This document shows, piece after piece, positions 45,375-54,429 of a stretch of DNA of 64,000 nt. A program made the position numbers and the translations under genes. This DNA comes from Campylobacter sp. MIT 12-8780 (GTDB lineage: Bacteria > Campylobacterota > Campylobacteria > Campylobacterales > Campylobacteraceae). The stretch covers positions 1-64,000 of the forward strand of contig NZ_QHLL01000003.1 of assembly GCF_006864535.1 (NCBI RefSeq), read 5' to 3'. A model generated the notes under the pieces. That model was not told where the DNA came from and did not search any database. It saw only the letters and a list, made by a program, of their open reading frames with translations. How positions within the stretch are numbered: position 1 is the first letter of the stretch; every line of letters begins with the position of its first letter.

Positions 45375-46184
45375 ATGAAAGAACTTTTTGACTTATATAG
45401 CGTGTTTGAGGGCTTTGATAGCTTTGAAAACAAGGGTGATTTGTATGAAAATATCAACTTTAATTATCTGCAAAATTATACTTCTATCGCTTCAAATTTT
45501 AAATTGAGCGCAAAAAGCGAGCTTGCCCTAAAAATACTTGCTAAAAATAGCCGTAAAAAATACTCTATCAACAAAAAACTCGGGCATTTTAAAGCTACAG
45601 CTGCACTTAAAGAGCTTTTAGAACTTGGCTTTGTAAGCTTTGAAAAAAGTAAGGAGGAGCGTTTTTTTAGCCCAAAAGGACAAAAACTTAAAAAACACTT
45701 AAGAGGGTATGTTATCCAAGATAAGATTTTATTTTGTAGTCATTTTATGAGATTTTTTTATTATTTTTTAAAGCCCAATGAGGAACTTATCTTAAATGCC
45801 GAATTTGATCTTGTGCTAGAACTTATAAAAAAGGATTTTGAACATTATCAAAGCCTGTGTTTTGAGCTTTTAAGTAAAGAATTTTTACAAAAAAAGCTTG
45901 ATTTAGCTGAAATTTCAAGCTTTTGGCATAGGGATTTGGAGCTTGATTTGTATTATGAGGATGTAAATTTGTGCTTTGTGGGCGAGGTGAAATACAAAAA
46001 TAAAAAAGTGTGTAAAAATGTGCTTAATCTACTTAAAATCAAAGCTTCAAACCTTGATATAAAGCCAAATTTTTATGTGCTTTTTTCAAAATCTGGCTTT
46101 TCAAGCGAGCTGTTAAAGCTCAAAGAAAGCGATTTGCTTTTATTTGATTTGAATGATTTTAAAGAACTTTTAAAGGAACAATGA
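45375..46184 (+). CDS. Unknown protein with winged-helix and PD-(D/E)XK-like parts, coupled to flgS
   Basis: A 269-residue soluble protein. Residues about 50-110 look like a winged helix (ELALKILAKNS, YSINKKLG, AALKELLELGFVSFEK, EERFFSPKGQ). Near residue 195 comes LELDLYYEDVNLCFVGEVKY, a D-x(n)-ExK pattern like the nuclease core of DUF234/archaeal-ATPase C-terminal domains, but here without any ATPase part. The stop overlaps the flgS start. Counterpart of Cj0792 by position. A nuclease activity is an inference; the domain may be a non-catalytic DNA- or partner-binding relic. Confidence 0.65.
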   Translation: MKELFDLYSVFEGFDSFENKGDLYENINFNYLQNYTSIASNFKLSAKSELALKILAKNSRKKYSINKKLGHFKATAALKELLELGFVSFEKSKEERFFSPKGQKLKKHLRGYVIQDKILFCSHFMRFFYYFLKPNEELILNAEFDLVLELIKKDFEHYQSLCFELLSKEFLQKKLDLAEISSFWHRDLELDLYYEDVNLCFVGEVKYKNKKVCKNVLNLLKIKASNLDIKPNFYVLFSKSGFSSELLKLKESDLLLFDLNDFKELLKEQ

Positions 46185-47200
46185 TGAATGAAAATATCTT
46201 AAAAAGCCTTGATTCTGCTGAAAAAGAAAATTTACAAGAAGGGCTTAAGTCCTTAATCGAACAAACCTATGTTATAGAAAATGAATACAAAGCCTTGCAA
46301 GCTAGCTATGAGAGCTTAAGAAAGATGATGAGTGAGATTATCGAGGTGTTGCCAACTGCGCTTTGGGTGCTTGAGGGCAAAACCATCATCTTGCAAAATG
46401 AGCAAGCTTTAAAAAATGAGGCTTTGCTAGCTCATATTGATACCTCAAAGGCTCATTATGAGCTTGAGTATGAGGGACGTTTTTTTATCATCAAAAATAT
46501 CAGCCATGAAGGAAGGCTCATTATTCAAGCTACTGATATAAGCGATGAAAAGCGAAATGAAAGGCTAGCAAGTATGGGAAGCGTGGCAGCGCATCTAGCT
46601 CATGAGATTAGAAATCCTATAGGCTCGATCTCTTTACTTGCAAGCACGCTTTTTTCAAGAACAGAGCTTAAAAACAAACACATAGTGCTTGAAATTCAAA
46701 AAGCTACTTCAAGGGTAGAAAGGATAGTCAATTCTACCCTACTTTTTACTAAGGGCGTGCGTATAAACTCAGGGGATTTCAATCTTTTAGAGCTCAAAGA
46801 TGAATGCGAGCAAATTAGTCATTCTTATAATTTTAATGCTGAAATTGACTTTAGCTTTGAGTTTTTAGACTTAACAATCAACGCTGATAAAGCCTTAATC
46901 AACCTTGTGCTTCAAAATCTCATCTACAACGCCATAGATGCCATAGAAGAAAGCGAAAATCAAAATGGAAAAATAAGCATAAAAAGCCTGCTTAAAGAAA
47001 ATGAACTCATCATCAAAGTCTTTGACAATGGAGCAAGCATAAAAGATGAAAAGGCTGTATTTGAAGCCTTTAAAACAACAAAACTTAAGGGAAATGGCTT
47101 AGGACTAAGCCTTTGCAAGCAAATCATCAACGCACATGGCGGACAAATAGGCTTTGAAAAAGAGCCAAAATGCTTTTATTTTAGCTTGCCTGTAAAATAA
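46184..47200 (+). CDS. flgS: Flagellar sensor kinase FlgS
   Basis: A 338-residue cytoplasmic histidine kinase that phosphorylates FlgR to activate sigma-54 flagellar genes. No membrane helices are seen. An N-terminal coiled coil (EKENLQEGLKSLIEQTY) and a small PAS-like region (IIEVLPTALWVLEGK) precede the H-box VAAHLAHEIRNPIGSISLLAS, and the ATPase boxes NLIYNAIDAIEE, VFDNGASI and GNGLGLSLCKQI follow. The start is the second ATG (46184) with AAGGA 6 nt upstream. The coupled upstream gene may share expression. Confidence 0.9.
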   Translation: MNENILKSLDSAEKENLQEGLKSLIEQTYVIENEYKALQASYESLRKMMSEIIEVLPTALWVLEGKTIILQNEQALKNEALLAHIDTSKAHYELEYEGRFFIIKNISHEGRLIIQATDISDEKRNERLASMGSVAAHLAHEIRNPIGSISLLASTLFSRTELKNKHIVLEIQKATSRVERIVNSTLLFTKGVRINSGDFNLLELKDECEQISHSYNFNAEIDFSFEFLDLTINADKALINLVLQNLIYNAIDAIEESENQNGKISIKSLLKENELIIKVFDNGASIKDEKAVFEAFKTTKLKGNGLGLSLCKQIINAHGGQIGFEKEPKCFYFSLPVK

Positions 47201-47221
47201 ATTTAAGCTTTTCTAAGAAAT

Positions 47222-47812
47222 TTAAAGCTCAAAAAAGAGCTCATAGAGCATAAAACAGCCTAAAAATGCTACACAAAGGGCTGAAAATTTACTGAGTTTA
47301 TTTATATGCTTGCCTAAAAACAAGCCAAAAGCCACTCCACCTAAGGCATAGGTGCAAAGTGCTAGAAACTCTATAAAAATGATGATAGAGCTTAACACAA
47401 GTAAATTTGATTTTTGCAAAAAAGGCGGTAAAAGAGCAAGCATAAAAATCCACGCTTTTGGGTTAGAAATAGTTGCTAAAAAGCCTTGAAACACAAGCGT
47501 GCTTTTATCTTTAAATTTAAACTCACCTTTTTTAAGCTCGAGTTTTTGATGAAAAAGCGTGTAAGCTGTGTAAAGCAAAAACAAGCTTCCAAAAAGTTTA
47601 AACACCGCAAAAGCAAGCTTAAATTGCAAAATAAAACTCGCCCCAAGCCCACAAAGCACCACTACAAGCAAAACCCCAAAAAGCTCTCCAGCCATCATCC
47701 ACAAAGTCTTTTTAAAACCAATGCTAAGTCCCAAAGAAAGAGCCAAACTCATACAAAGTCCGGGCAGAAAAGAAACCGAAGCAAAAGAAAGCACAAAAAG
47801 GGTATAATCCAT
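47222..47812 (-). CDS. LysE/RhtB-family exporter
   Basis: About 196 residues with six membrane helices. The N-terminal SVSFLPGLCMSLALSLGLSIG corresponds to the PGP motif of LysE/RhtB amino-acid exporters, and FLATISNPKAWIFMLALLPPF is the second signature. The start is ATG 47812 (AAGG 8 nt upstream), which overlaps the azlD stop by 1 nt (TGATG). It forms one operon with the azlCD genes, all amino-acid exporters. Confidence 0.88.
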   Translation of the reverse strand: MDYTLFVLSFASVSFLPGLCMSLALSLGLSIGFKKTLWMMAGELFGVLLVVVLCGLGASFILQFKLAFAVFKLFGSLFLLYTAYTLFHQKLELKKGEFKFKDKSTLVFQGFLATISNPKAWIFMLALLPPFLQKSNLLVLSSIIIFIEFLALCTYALGGVAFGLFLGKHINKLSKFSALCVAFLGCFMLYELFFEL

Positions 47813-48117
47813 CACACAAGCCTTGAAGCAATCATATAAAAAATAGTCCCTAAAATCATACTTAAAAGGGCATTTTTAAAATAAATTTCAAGCCCTAAAA
47901 CTAAAATACAAGAAAAAAATAGCACAAAATCAAGCTTAAAAGAAAAAAGACAATAAAACACTAAAATAACCATAATCACAAGTGGCATATTTTTTTGGAT
48001 AAAACTCAAAGTGCTTGAGTTTTGCTTGCGTTTAAAGAGTAAAAAGGGCAAAACTCGCCCAAGATAAGTCGCTAAAAACCCACAAAAAACAGCCTCTAAA
48101 TAAAAACTATCAAACAT
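47812..48117 (-). CDS. AzlD-like branched-chain amino-acid exporter subunit
   Basis: A 101-residue protein with four short membrane helices (ATYLGRVLPFLLFKRK is the conserved start). It is the small subunit that pairs with AzlC to export branched-chain amino acids and analogues. It overlaps azlC by 8 nt upstream and the LysE gene by 1 nt downstream. Confidence 0.85.
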   Translation of the reverse strand: MFDSFYLEAVFCGFLATYLGRVLPFLLFKRKQNSSTLSFIQKNMPLVIMVILVFYCLFSFKLDFVLFFSCILVLGLEIYFKNALLSMILGTIFYMIASRLV

Positions 48118-48790
48118 ATCTTTTTCCTAAAACAAGCAAAATCAAAGCAAGAGTAAGGCAGATAAAGAGCATATAAGCTTTTGCGATAAACAAAAAGCCA
48201 CAAATTCCTATCACAGCGGCTAAAATAAGAACTTTTTTGTTTGGATTAAGCTTAAACGCATCATAACTTAGCACGATAAAAAGAGCGATTAAGCAAAACT
48301 CAATGCCTTTATAATCAAATTTCATCATCTTTTGCACGAACACGCCTAAAATTCCGCCAAGCACCCAAGAGACTTGATTGATAAAGCAAAGTAAAGCATA
48401 ATACAAACTTTTTTTGTTTTTATCTTGCACGCTTTCAAAGCCCTTTTCATTAGTGCTTAAAAGGGCAAAACTTTCATCAGAAAGAGCAAAGATCACATAA
48501 TGTCTTAAGAAATTTAAGCCTTTGAGTCGCTCAAGCAAACTTAAGGTATAAAAAAAATGCCGAAACCCAAGCAAAAAAAGCGTAACAAAAATACCAAGCA
48601 AACCCTGCTTAGCCGTAATAAAAGCGATGAGTAAGAACTCAGCTGAACCAGAATACACAAAAAAAGAGATACAAATCACTTCAAGTAAGGAAAAATCATT
48701 GCTAGAAGCAAGTATCCCAAAACTCATTCCAAGCGGTATATAACTAAAGATTACTGGCAAGCACAGCTTTAAGCAAATTTTTACATTCAA
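48110..48790 (-). CDS. AzlC-like branched-chain amino-acid exporter subunit
   Basis: A 226-residue protein with about six to eight membrane helices. FSYIPLGMSFGILAS, FFVYSGSAEFLLIAF and LGFRHFFYTLSLLERLK are AzlC signatures. The start is TTG at 48790 with AAAGGA 5 nt upstream. It is first in the operon with azlD and LysE, and divergent from tpx across a 175-nt gap. Confidence 0.87.
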   Translation of the reverse strand: MNVKICLKLCLPVIFSYIPLGMSFGILASSNDFSLLEVICISFFVYSGSAEFLLIAFITAKQGLLGIFVTLFLLGFRHFFYTLSLLERLKGLNFLRHYVIFALSDESFALLSTNEKGFESVQDKNKKSLYYALLCFINQVSWVLGGILGVFVQKMMKFDYKGIEFCLIALFIVLSYDAFKLNPNKKVLILAAVIGICGFLFIAKAYMLFICLTLALILLVLGKRYV

Positions 48791-48910
48791 GGCTATCCTT
48801 TAAAAAAGCAGATTATAACAAATTTTTATATATTTTAAGATACATTTTTACACTCATATATTAAAAAAGACTTATTTTAAGTGATTAATATCTTAAATTA
48901 AGACTTTAAT

Positions 48911-48918
48911 GCTATAAT
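48911..48918 (+). promoter_or_regulatory. Extended -10 promoter of tpx
   Basis: GCTATAAT fits gnTAnaAT exactly, about 45 nt before the tpx ATG. The upstream DNA has T-rich stretches and no -35 box. Confidence 0.65.
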
Positions 48919-48965
48919 AAGGCTAGCTTAAAAATAAGCAAATATAAAATCCAAAAGGAGAAACA

Positions 48966-49493
48966 ATGAATTCAGTAACTTTTAAAGGAAATCCAATGCA
49001 CCTTAAAGGTAGCGGAGTAAGCGTTGGTGATAATGCACCTGTTGTTAAGCTTAAAAGCAAGGACTTAGGCGTGGTTGAAGTGGGAAAATCTGCTAAAATC
49101 CAAGTTGTTTTAAGCGTGCCAAGCCTTGATACACCAGTGTGTGCAACTGAGGCAAGAGAATTTAATAAAAGAGTTGCTCAAAACCCAAATGCCGAAGTGA
49201 TCGTAGTGAGCCAAGATTTACCTTTTGCTATGGGAAGATTTTGTAGCACAGAAGGCATAGATAATATAATCGTCGCAAGTGATTTTGTATCTAAAGAATT
49301 TGGTGAAAAATACGGCGTTTTGCTTAGCGATGGAGCTTTAGAAGGCTTGCTTGCTCGTGCGATTTTCGTGATTAAAGACGGCAAGATTGTGTATAAACAA
49401 ATCGTTCCTGAGGTTACAGAACTCCCAAATATAGAAGATCTTGAAAAATTCTTTAACGAAAATAGCGGTTGTGGCTGTTCTTGCTCACACTAA
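48966..49493 (+). CDS. tpx: Thiol peroxidase with cysteine-rich tail
   Basis: A 175-residue atypical 2-Cys peroxiredoxin that reduces hydrogen and alkyl peroxides using thioredoxin. Peroxidatic Cys59 is in SLDTPVCATEAREF and resolving Cys93 in MGRFCSTEGI. The Tpx core ends near residue 163. An added C-terminal tail, NSGCGCSCSH, carries three alternating cysteines and a terminal histidine and is not part of the catalytic fold. It could bind a metal or be an extra redox site. RBS AAGGAG. It is flanked by its own promoter and a strong terminator. Confidence 0.95.
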   Translation: MNSVTFKGNPMHLKGSGVSVGDNAPVVKLKSKDLGVVEVGKSAKIQVVLSVPSLDTPVCATEAREFNKRVAQNPNAEVIVVSQDLPFAMGRFCSTEGIDNIIVASDFVSKEFGEKYGVLLSDGALEGLLARAIFVIKDGKIVYKQIVPEVTELPNIEDLEKFFNENSGCGCSCSH

Positions 49494-49500
49494 ACTTTTT

Positions 49501-49543
49501 CGCCTTGAAAGTCTCAAAAAAGCTTTTAAGGCGAGATTATTTT
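49501..49543 (+). terminator. Intrinsic terminator of tpx
   Basis: An 11-bp stem CGCCTTGAAAG/CTTTTAAGGCG (one G-T pair) with an 11-nt loop, followed by AGATTATTTT, begins 7 nt after the tpx stop. Confidence 0.75.
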
Positions 49544-49657
49544 ACACTTTTGAATAATTCTTGTTATTTGTATTGCGGTAAGCTTTAGCTTCATTTACCA
49601 CACAAAACACACTTTTTATCAGCTTAAACTAAGTATTTAGCTTTTGATTTTCTTTTA

Positions 49658-50455
49658 TTAAGCCTTAGCTATATTTTGCCCGAATTTCACACTTTTTTGG
49701 CTTAAGTTTTGCTGGAATTCAAGCTTTGAAGCTAAGATAAGTATAGTTGAGCCAAGCTCAAAATGCCCTAGCTCCTCGCCTTTTTTAAGCTTTAAATTCT
49801 CATAAGTGTGCGTAAAATTATGAGCGTGTGGGGCATTTGTTTGTATGCTTTTGTCAAATTCAAAGCACATTTTACCTACATTTAAAGCCCCAACAAAAAC
49901 AAGCCAAAACAAGTTTTTTTCAGCTGTAAGGCATTTTAATACCACTCTTTCATTTTTTGCATATAAATTCGCGTATTTTTTAACATTTGCTTCACTTACG
50001 CTTAAGAGTTTGCCACTGGTGTAAGTTGCGCTTAGAATTTGTAGATCACAAGGGGCGTGATAGCGGTGATAATCACGAGGCGAAAGGTAGATATTTGCGT
50101 AACTTACGCCTTTTTCAAGTTCCTTTTTTTCATAAGCGTTTTGCAAAAGCTCATCGATATCATAAGTAAAACCTTTCACGCTAAAGGCTAGATTTGTCCC
50201 CTCACCCACAAAACTTTTGCCACATTCTAAAACCTTACCATCACAAGGAGAGATAAAGCCTTGTTCTAAAACTCTTGGCTTTTGCAAAGCTCTTGTAAAA
50301 AGGGCGGTGAGGCTTTTATATTCTTTGGCGTCTTGAAATTCGCTTAAGTCTATCTTAAAATAATTCACATAAGCTTGATTAATGAAATTTTGCAAAAAGC
50401 TAAAAAACTCAAAACCAGCAATTGCCCCAAAAACTCGCGATATAAGCTTATCCAA
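49658..50455 (-). CDS. psd: Phosphatidylserine decarboxylase proenzyme
   Basis: A 265-residue membrane-associated enzyme making phosphatidylethanolamine. The autocleavage motif LGST (HFELGSTILIL), which yields the pyruvoyl group, is at about residue 230. The conserved SPCDGKVLECG, YLSPRDYHRYHAPC and LFWLVFVGALNVG segments are seen. The start is TTG at 50455 with a GGAGGGG site. It follows the metallophosphoesterase gene by 11 nt. PE made here is the donor for phosphoethanolamine transferases. Confidence 0.95.
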   Translation of the reverse strand: MDKLISRVFGAIAGFEFFSFLQNFINQAYVNYFKIDLSEFQDAKEYKSLTALFTRALQKPRVLEQGFISPCDGKVLECGKSFVGEGTNLAFSVKGFTYDIDELLQNAYEKKELEKGVSYANIYLSPRDYHRYHAPCDLQILSATYTSGKLLSVSEANVKKYANLYAKNERVVLKCLTAEKNLFWLVFVGALNVGKMCFEFDKSIQTNAPHAHNFTHTYENLKLKKGEELGHFELGSTILILASKLEFQQNLSQKSVKFGQNIAKA

Positions 50456-50466
50456 AATCCCCTCCT

Positions 50467-51657
50467 CTAAGCCTCAGCCTTTATTTGCATTAAAACAATC
50501 TCACTTGGAGCTAAAAAGCGAATCGCAGGTCCCCAAAATCCAGCCCCACTACTTACATAAAGCTTAGTCTTTTGACTTAATTCATAAAGCCCATACAAAA
50601 AGCCTTGTTGAGCAAGCACCAAAGCTCCAAAAGGAAAAACCTGCCCAGCGTGAGTATGTCCGCTTAAAACAAGATCAAAAGCACTCACATCAAGCACATT
50701 GACACTTTTTGGCTGATGAGAAAGTAAAATGCTTGGCTTGTTTAAGCTTAAATTACTCGTTGTAGCTTTTATATCAGGAGTAAAATTTGTAGCTGAGTTT
50801 AGCCCTAAGCCACTTAAGCCAACGCCTTTTTCATCATTTGCAAAGCGAAGTCCAGCAAGATCAGCAAGCCCAGCTATATTAAACTCACCTAAATCCACGC
50901 TTTCATTAATCAAAATCTTTAAATTTGTCTTTGTTTTTAGCACCCTTAAAACTTCATCAAGCCCTCTGTAATACTCATGATTGCCAAGCACATAAAAAGT
51001 GCCTAGCTTGCTTTGTAAGTCATTAAGCTTGTGTATATAATGCTCTAGCTCCTTAGGCTTTGTATCGATTAAATCGCCAACTATGACTACAATATCAGGC
51101 TTTAAGCCATTGATCTTTGCTACAAGCTCGCCCAAAAAGACATCGTGCAGGTTCTTACCCAAATGCACATCGCTAATCATCACAAGTCTTAAGTCATTTT
51201 TTAAGCCTTTTAAGCTCAAGTTCATTTGCTTTACAGCTGGCACATTCATAGCATTGCCCCAGCCCCTAAGCACAAGCCCTATACCAAAGATAAGCAAGGA
51301 AAAATTAAAAATAAGCTTGATAAAAGAACGTCTTTGTGGATTTAAGGGAAGTTTGCTCGTTTTTTTTACCCAAAAGCGTATAAAAAAGGCTAAAATTTCA
51401 GCAAAAAGCGTAACAAAAAAGAAAAAATAAGTAAAAGCAAAAGAATGAGCTAAAACATTATATATAGTGCTATTAAAGCGATCATCTGCCCTAAACATCA
51501 AAAAAGCAAATTCCATCACAAAAATCACAAGCACAAAGCCTAAAACCCAAAACCTATGAGCTTGTAAAAAAGGAATTTTCATAAACAAACGTTTATAAAT
51601 AAAAACATTAGCCAAGCCAAAAATCAACATAAAAATACAAGAAACTATAAAAAACAT
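50467..51657 (-). CDS. Membrane-anchored metallophosphoesterase
   Basis: A 396-residue protein. Four N-terminal membrane helices (to about residue 145) are followed by a calcineurin-like domain: MISDVHLGK, VIVGDLIDTK, VLGNHEYYRG, LLSHQP and VLSGHTHAGQV carry the two-metal ligands. It resembles YkuE/YaeI-type phosphodiesterases, some of which act on lipids. Adjacency to psd hints at envelope lipid turnover, which is an inference. Counterpart of Cj0846. It is divergent from the hsd locus inserted at its 5' side. Confidence 0.9.
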   Translation of the reverse strand: MFFIVSCIFMLIFGLANVFIYKRLFMKIPFLQAHRFWVLGFVLVIFVMEFAFLMFRADDRFNSTIYNVLAHSFAFTYFFFFVTLFAEILAFFIRFWVKKTSKLPLNPQRRSFIKLIFNFSLLIFGIGLVLRGWGNAMNVPAVKQMNLSLKGLKNDLRLVMISDVHLGKNLHDVFLGELVAKINGLKPDIVVIVGDLIDTKPKELEHYIHKLNDLQSKLGTFYVLGNHEYYRGLDEVLRVLKTKTNLKILINESVDLGEFNIAGLADLAGLRFANDEKGVGLSGLGLNSATNFTPDIKATTSNLSLNKPSILLSHQPKSVNVLDVSAFDLVLSGHTHAGQVFPFGALVLAQQGFLYGLYELSQKTKLYVSSGAGFWGPAIRFLAPSEIVLMQIKAEA

Positions 51658-51737
51658 AGGCGTAATTTTAGCTTTTTTTGTTAAATAAAAGTTTTATACA
51701 CTTACAAAAAAATGCTTTTAAATTTTGATAAAAAGTG

Positions 51738-51743
51738 TATAAT
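51738..51743 (+). promoter_or_regulatory. -10 box of the hsd locus
   Basis: TATAAT in AGTGTATAATTG, about 32 nt before the hsdM ATG at 51775. AAAGG lies 7 nt before that ATG. Confidence 0.55.
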
Positions 51744-51774
51744 TGTATAAAAATTTCACTCAAAAGGCACATTG

Positions 51775-53299
51775 ATGGCAAAACAAACAAAAGCAAAGCC
51801 TCAAAAGTCGTTAGAAACCGCACTTTTTACCGCAGCTGATAAGCTTCGCAAAAACATAGACGCAGCTGAATATAAACACATAGTGCTAGGCTTAGTGTTT
51901 TTGAAATTTATCAGCGATAGTTTTCAAAAGCTTTATGATGAGTTAGTAAATGATGGCGAGGACGCTGAGGAAGAGGATTTTTATATCGCAAAAAATATCT
52001 TTTTTATCCCGCAAAATGCGCGCTGGCAAGACTTAATCAAAAAGGCAAAAACGCCTAGCATTGGCAAGGACTTAGACTATGCCTTAGAGCTTATCGAAAA
52101 GCAAAATGAAAGCTTAAAAGGCGTTTTACCAAAAGTCTATGCAAAAGAAAATCTTGATAGTGCTACACTTGGGGATTTGATGAATTTAATTGATTCTATA
52201 AGCTTAAAAGAAGCAAATACAAGCGATATTTTAGGGCATGTTTTTGAGTATTTTTTGGGCGAATTTGCTTTGGCTGAAGGCAAAAAAGGCGGGCAGTTTT
52301 ACACTCCAAAAAGCGTTGTGGAACTGCTTGTAAGCATGCTTGAGCCTTACAAAGGCAGAGTGTTTGACCCGTGCTGTGGCAGTGGGGGGTATGTTTGTGC
52401 AAAGTGAGGAGTTTATCAAAGAACATCAAGGAAAGATAAATGACATATCTATCTTTGGGCAAGAAAGCAACCAAACCACTTGGCGACTAGCAAAGATGAA
52501 CCTAGCTATGCGAAAAATTGACTCCTCGCAAGTGAAATGGAACAGCGAGGGAAGCTTTTTAAACAACGCGCACAAGGGGCTTAAGGTGGATTTTATCATC
52601 GCAAATCCGCCTTTTAATGATTCAGATTATTTTAATGAAAGCCTTGCAAATGACGCAAGGTTTAACTTTGGCACGCCGCCTAGCTCAAATGCAAATTATG
52701 CGTGGATTCAGCACTTTATCCACCATCTCGCACCAAATGGCAGGGCTGGCTTTGTGCTCGCAAAAGGAAGCCTTACGAGCAACACAAACAGCGAGGGCGA
52801 AATCCGCAAGCAAATCATCGAAGCAAATTTAGTAGAATGCATAGTCAATCTACCCGCAAAACTCTTTTTAAACACACAAATTCCAGCCTGCCTGTGGTTT
52901 TTAAGAAGGGGCAAAACGCACACAAACACGCTTTTCATAGACGCAAGGAATCTAGGCACGCTCATCAACCGCAAAAATAAAATCCTAACAAACGAGTATA
53001 TAAACCTAATCTCAAGCACCTATCACAAATGGCAAAAAGCCCAAGAAAATGCGGATTTAAACGATTATGAGGACACAAAAGGCTTTTGCAAATCCGCCTC
53101 ACTTGAAGAAATCCGCGCGCTTGAGTATATACTCACACCCGGACGCTTCGTAGGACTTGCGGATAATGATGAAGAATTTGACTTTGAGGGCGAATTTGCA
53201 AGGCTCAATGCAGAGTTAAGAGAGCAGTTGAAACAAGAGGAAGTCCTAAATAAGCAAATACTTGCAAGCCTTGATATGATAGGTGCTAAGGCTAAATAA
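51775..53299 (+). pseudogene. hsdM: Type I modification methylase HsdM, frameshifted at a G6 run
   Basis: N6-adenine methylase subunit of the type I complex. The first frame (to 52407) carries the N-terminal helical domain and reads into the SAM motif DPCCGSGG, then derails and stops. At 52384-52389 the sequence is AGT-GGGGGG-TATG. With five G the frame continues DPCCGSGGMFVQSEEF and stays open to 53299 with the catalytic NPPF motif (about residue 277). The repaired protein would be about 507 residues, normal for HsdM. The stop overlaps the hsdS ATG by 1 nt. Possible causes are an inactivating mutation, a slippage-switchable state or a sequencing error. If real, the methylase and therefore restriction are off in this clone. 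Confidence 0.9.
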
Positions 53300-54345
53300 T
53301 GGAATCTAACTTTTTTCAATCATTGCAAAAAGAAAGCTGGGAGGAAGTGAGACTTGAAAAAATAATAAAGTTAAAATATGGCAAGGAACATAAAAGCTTA
53401 AATAATGGCAATATTCCAACTTATGGAAGTGGTGGAATAATTCGATATGTAGATACTTCTATTTATAATAATAAATCTATTTTGATACCAAGAAAAGGGA
53501 CTCTTAATAATATTTTTTATACAGAAAAACCATTTTGGGTTGTTGATACAATGTTTTATTCAATTATTGATTTAAAATTAGCTTATGCAAAATTTTTATA
53601 CTATAAACTAAAAACAATTGATTTTAGATTACTTAATGTTGGCACAGCAGTTCCTAGTCTTACAACTCAAGTTATATATGATATAACAATCCCTCTACCA
53701 CCCCTCAAAACCCAAGAAAAAATAGCACAAATTCTAAGTAGCTTTGATGATAAAATAGATTTACTCCACAAACAAAATAAAACCCTAGAAATCCTAGCCC
53801 AAACATTATTCCGCCATCATTTTATAGAAAATGCCAAAGAGAGCTGGGAAGTTGGAAAATTAGGGGATTTGATAAAGGTAAAAAGAGGAAAAAACATCAC
53901 TAAAAAAGATGCTGTTTTTGGAATTTATCCTGTTATTGCTGGTGGAGTTAAACCTGCTTGCTACCACAATCAAAGCAATACAAAATCTCCTGTTATTACA
54001 ATTAGTGCTTCTGGCACGGCAGGATATGTAAGCATTCATTATACGCCGGTGTGGGCTTCTGATTCATCTTTTATAGATGAAAGTGTTACACCTTATATTT
54101 ATTTTTGTTATTTATTTTTAAAAATGAATCAAGAAGTTTTATATGGAAAGCAAGAGGGTAGCGTTCAACCGCATATTTATCCTAGTCATATTATGGACTT
54201 GGAACTTTTAAAATATCCCAAAGAAAAGATTGAGAAATTTGAGAAAGAAATTTCAATATATTTTGACAAAATTTCACACAATGCAAGAGAAATTCAAAAT
54301 TTAGAATCTCTGCGTGATATAGTTTTAAAAAGGATTTTAGAGTAA
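53299..54345 (+). CDS. hsdS: Type I specificity subunit HsdS
   Basis: A 348-residue DNA-recognition subunit. The first target-recognition domain covers about residues 8-145, a conserved helical spacer follows (IPLPPLKTQEKIAQILSSFDDKI, residues about 132-155, then LEILAQTLFRHHF), then the second domain (about 185-310) and a final helix ending in SLRDIVLKRILE. The asymmetry is that the first domain is short. Base composition is clearly more AT-rich than hsdM or hsdR, typical of exchanged specificity domains. It overlaps hsdM by 1 nt. The target sequence cannot be predicted. Confidence 0.92.
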   Translation: MESNFFQSLQKESWEEVRLEKIIKLKYGKEHKSLNNGNIPTYGSGGIIRYVDTSIYNNKSILIPRKGTLNNIFYTEKPFWVVDTMFYSIIDLKLAYAKFLYYKLKTIDFRLLNVGTAVPSLTTQVIYDITIPLPPLKTQEKIAQILSSFDDKIDLLHKQNKTLEILAQTLFRHHFIENAKESWEVGKLGDLIKVKRGKNITKKDAVFGIYPVIAGGVKPACYHNQSNTKSPVITISASGTAGYVSIHYTPVWASDSSFIDESVTPYIYFCYLFLKMNQEVLYGKQEGSVQPHIYPSHIMDLELLKYPKEKIEKFEKEISIYFDKISHNAREIQNLESLRDIVLKRILE

Positions 54346-54391
54346 ATATGAATAACTTCATCATTTTTTTCAAAACTAATTTTTAGAATAT

Positions 54392-54399
54392 GATATAAT
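54392..54399 (+). promoter_or_regulatory. Internal promoter for the ATPase gene in the hsd locus
   Basis: GATATAAT fits gnTAnaAT exactly, 30 nt before the ATPase ATG at 54430 and inside the 84-nt hsdS-ATPase gap. A strong AAAGGAG follows. It implies expression independent of hsdM/hsdS. Confidence 0.6.
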
Positions 54400-54429
54400 T
54401 TTTTTAAAAAATTTTAAAGGAGATTTACA

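Noticed and set aside
49658-51657. psd and the metallophosphoesterase as part of the restriction island
   Set aside because: They are core envelope genes in the arrangement known from C. jejuni, on the opposite strand to the hsd genes.
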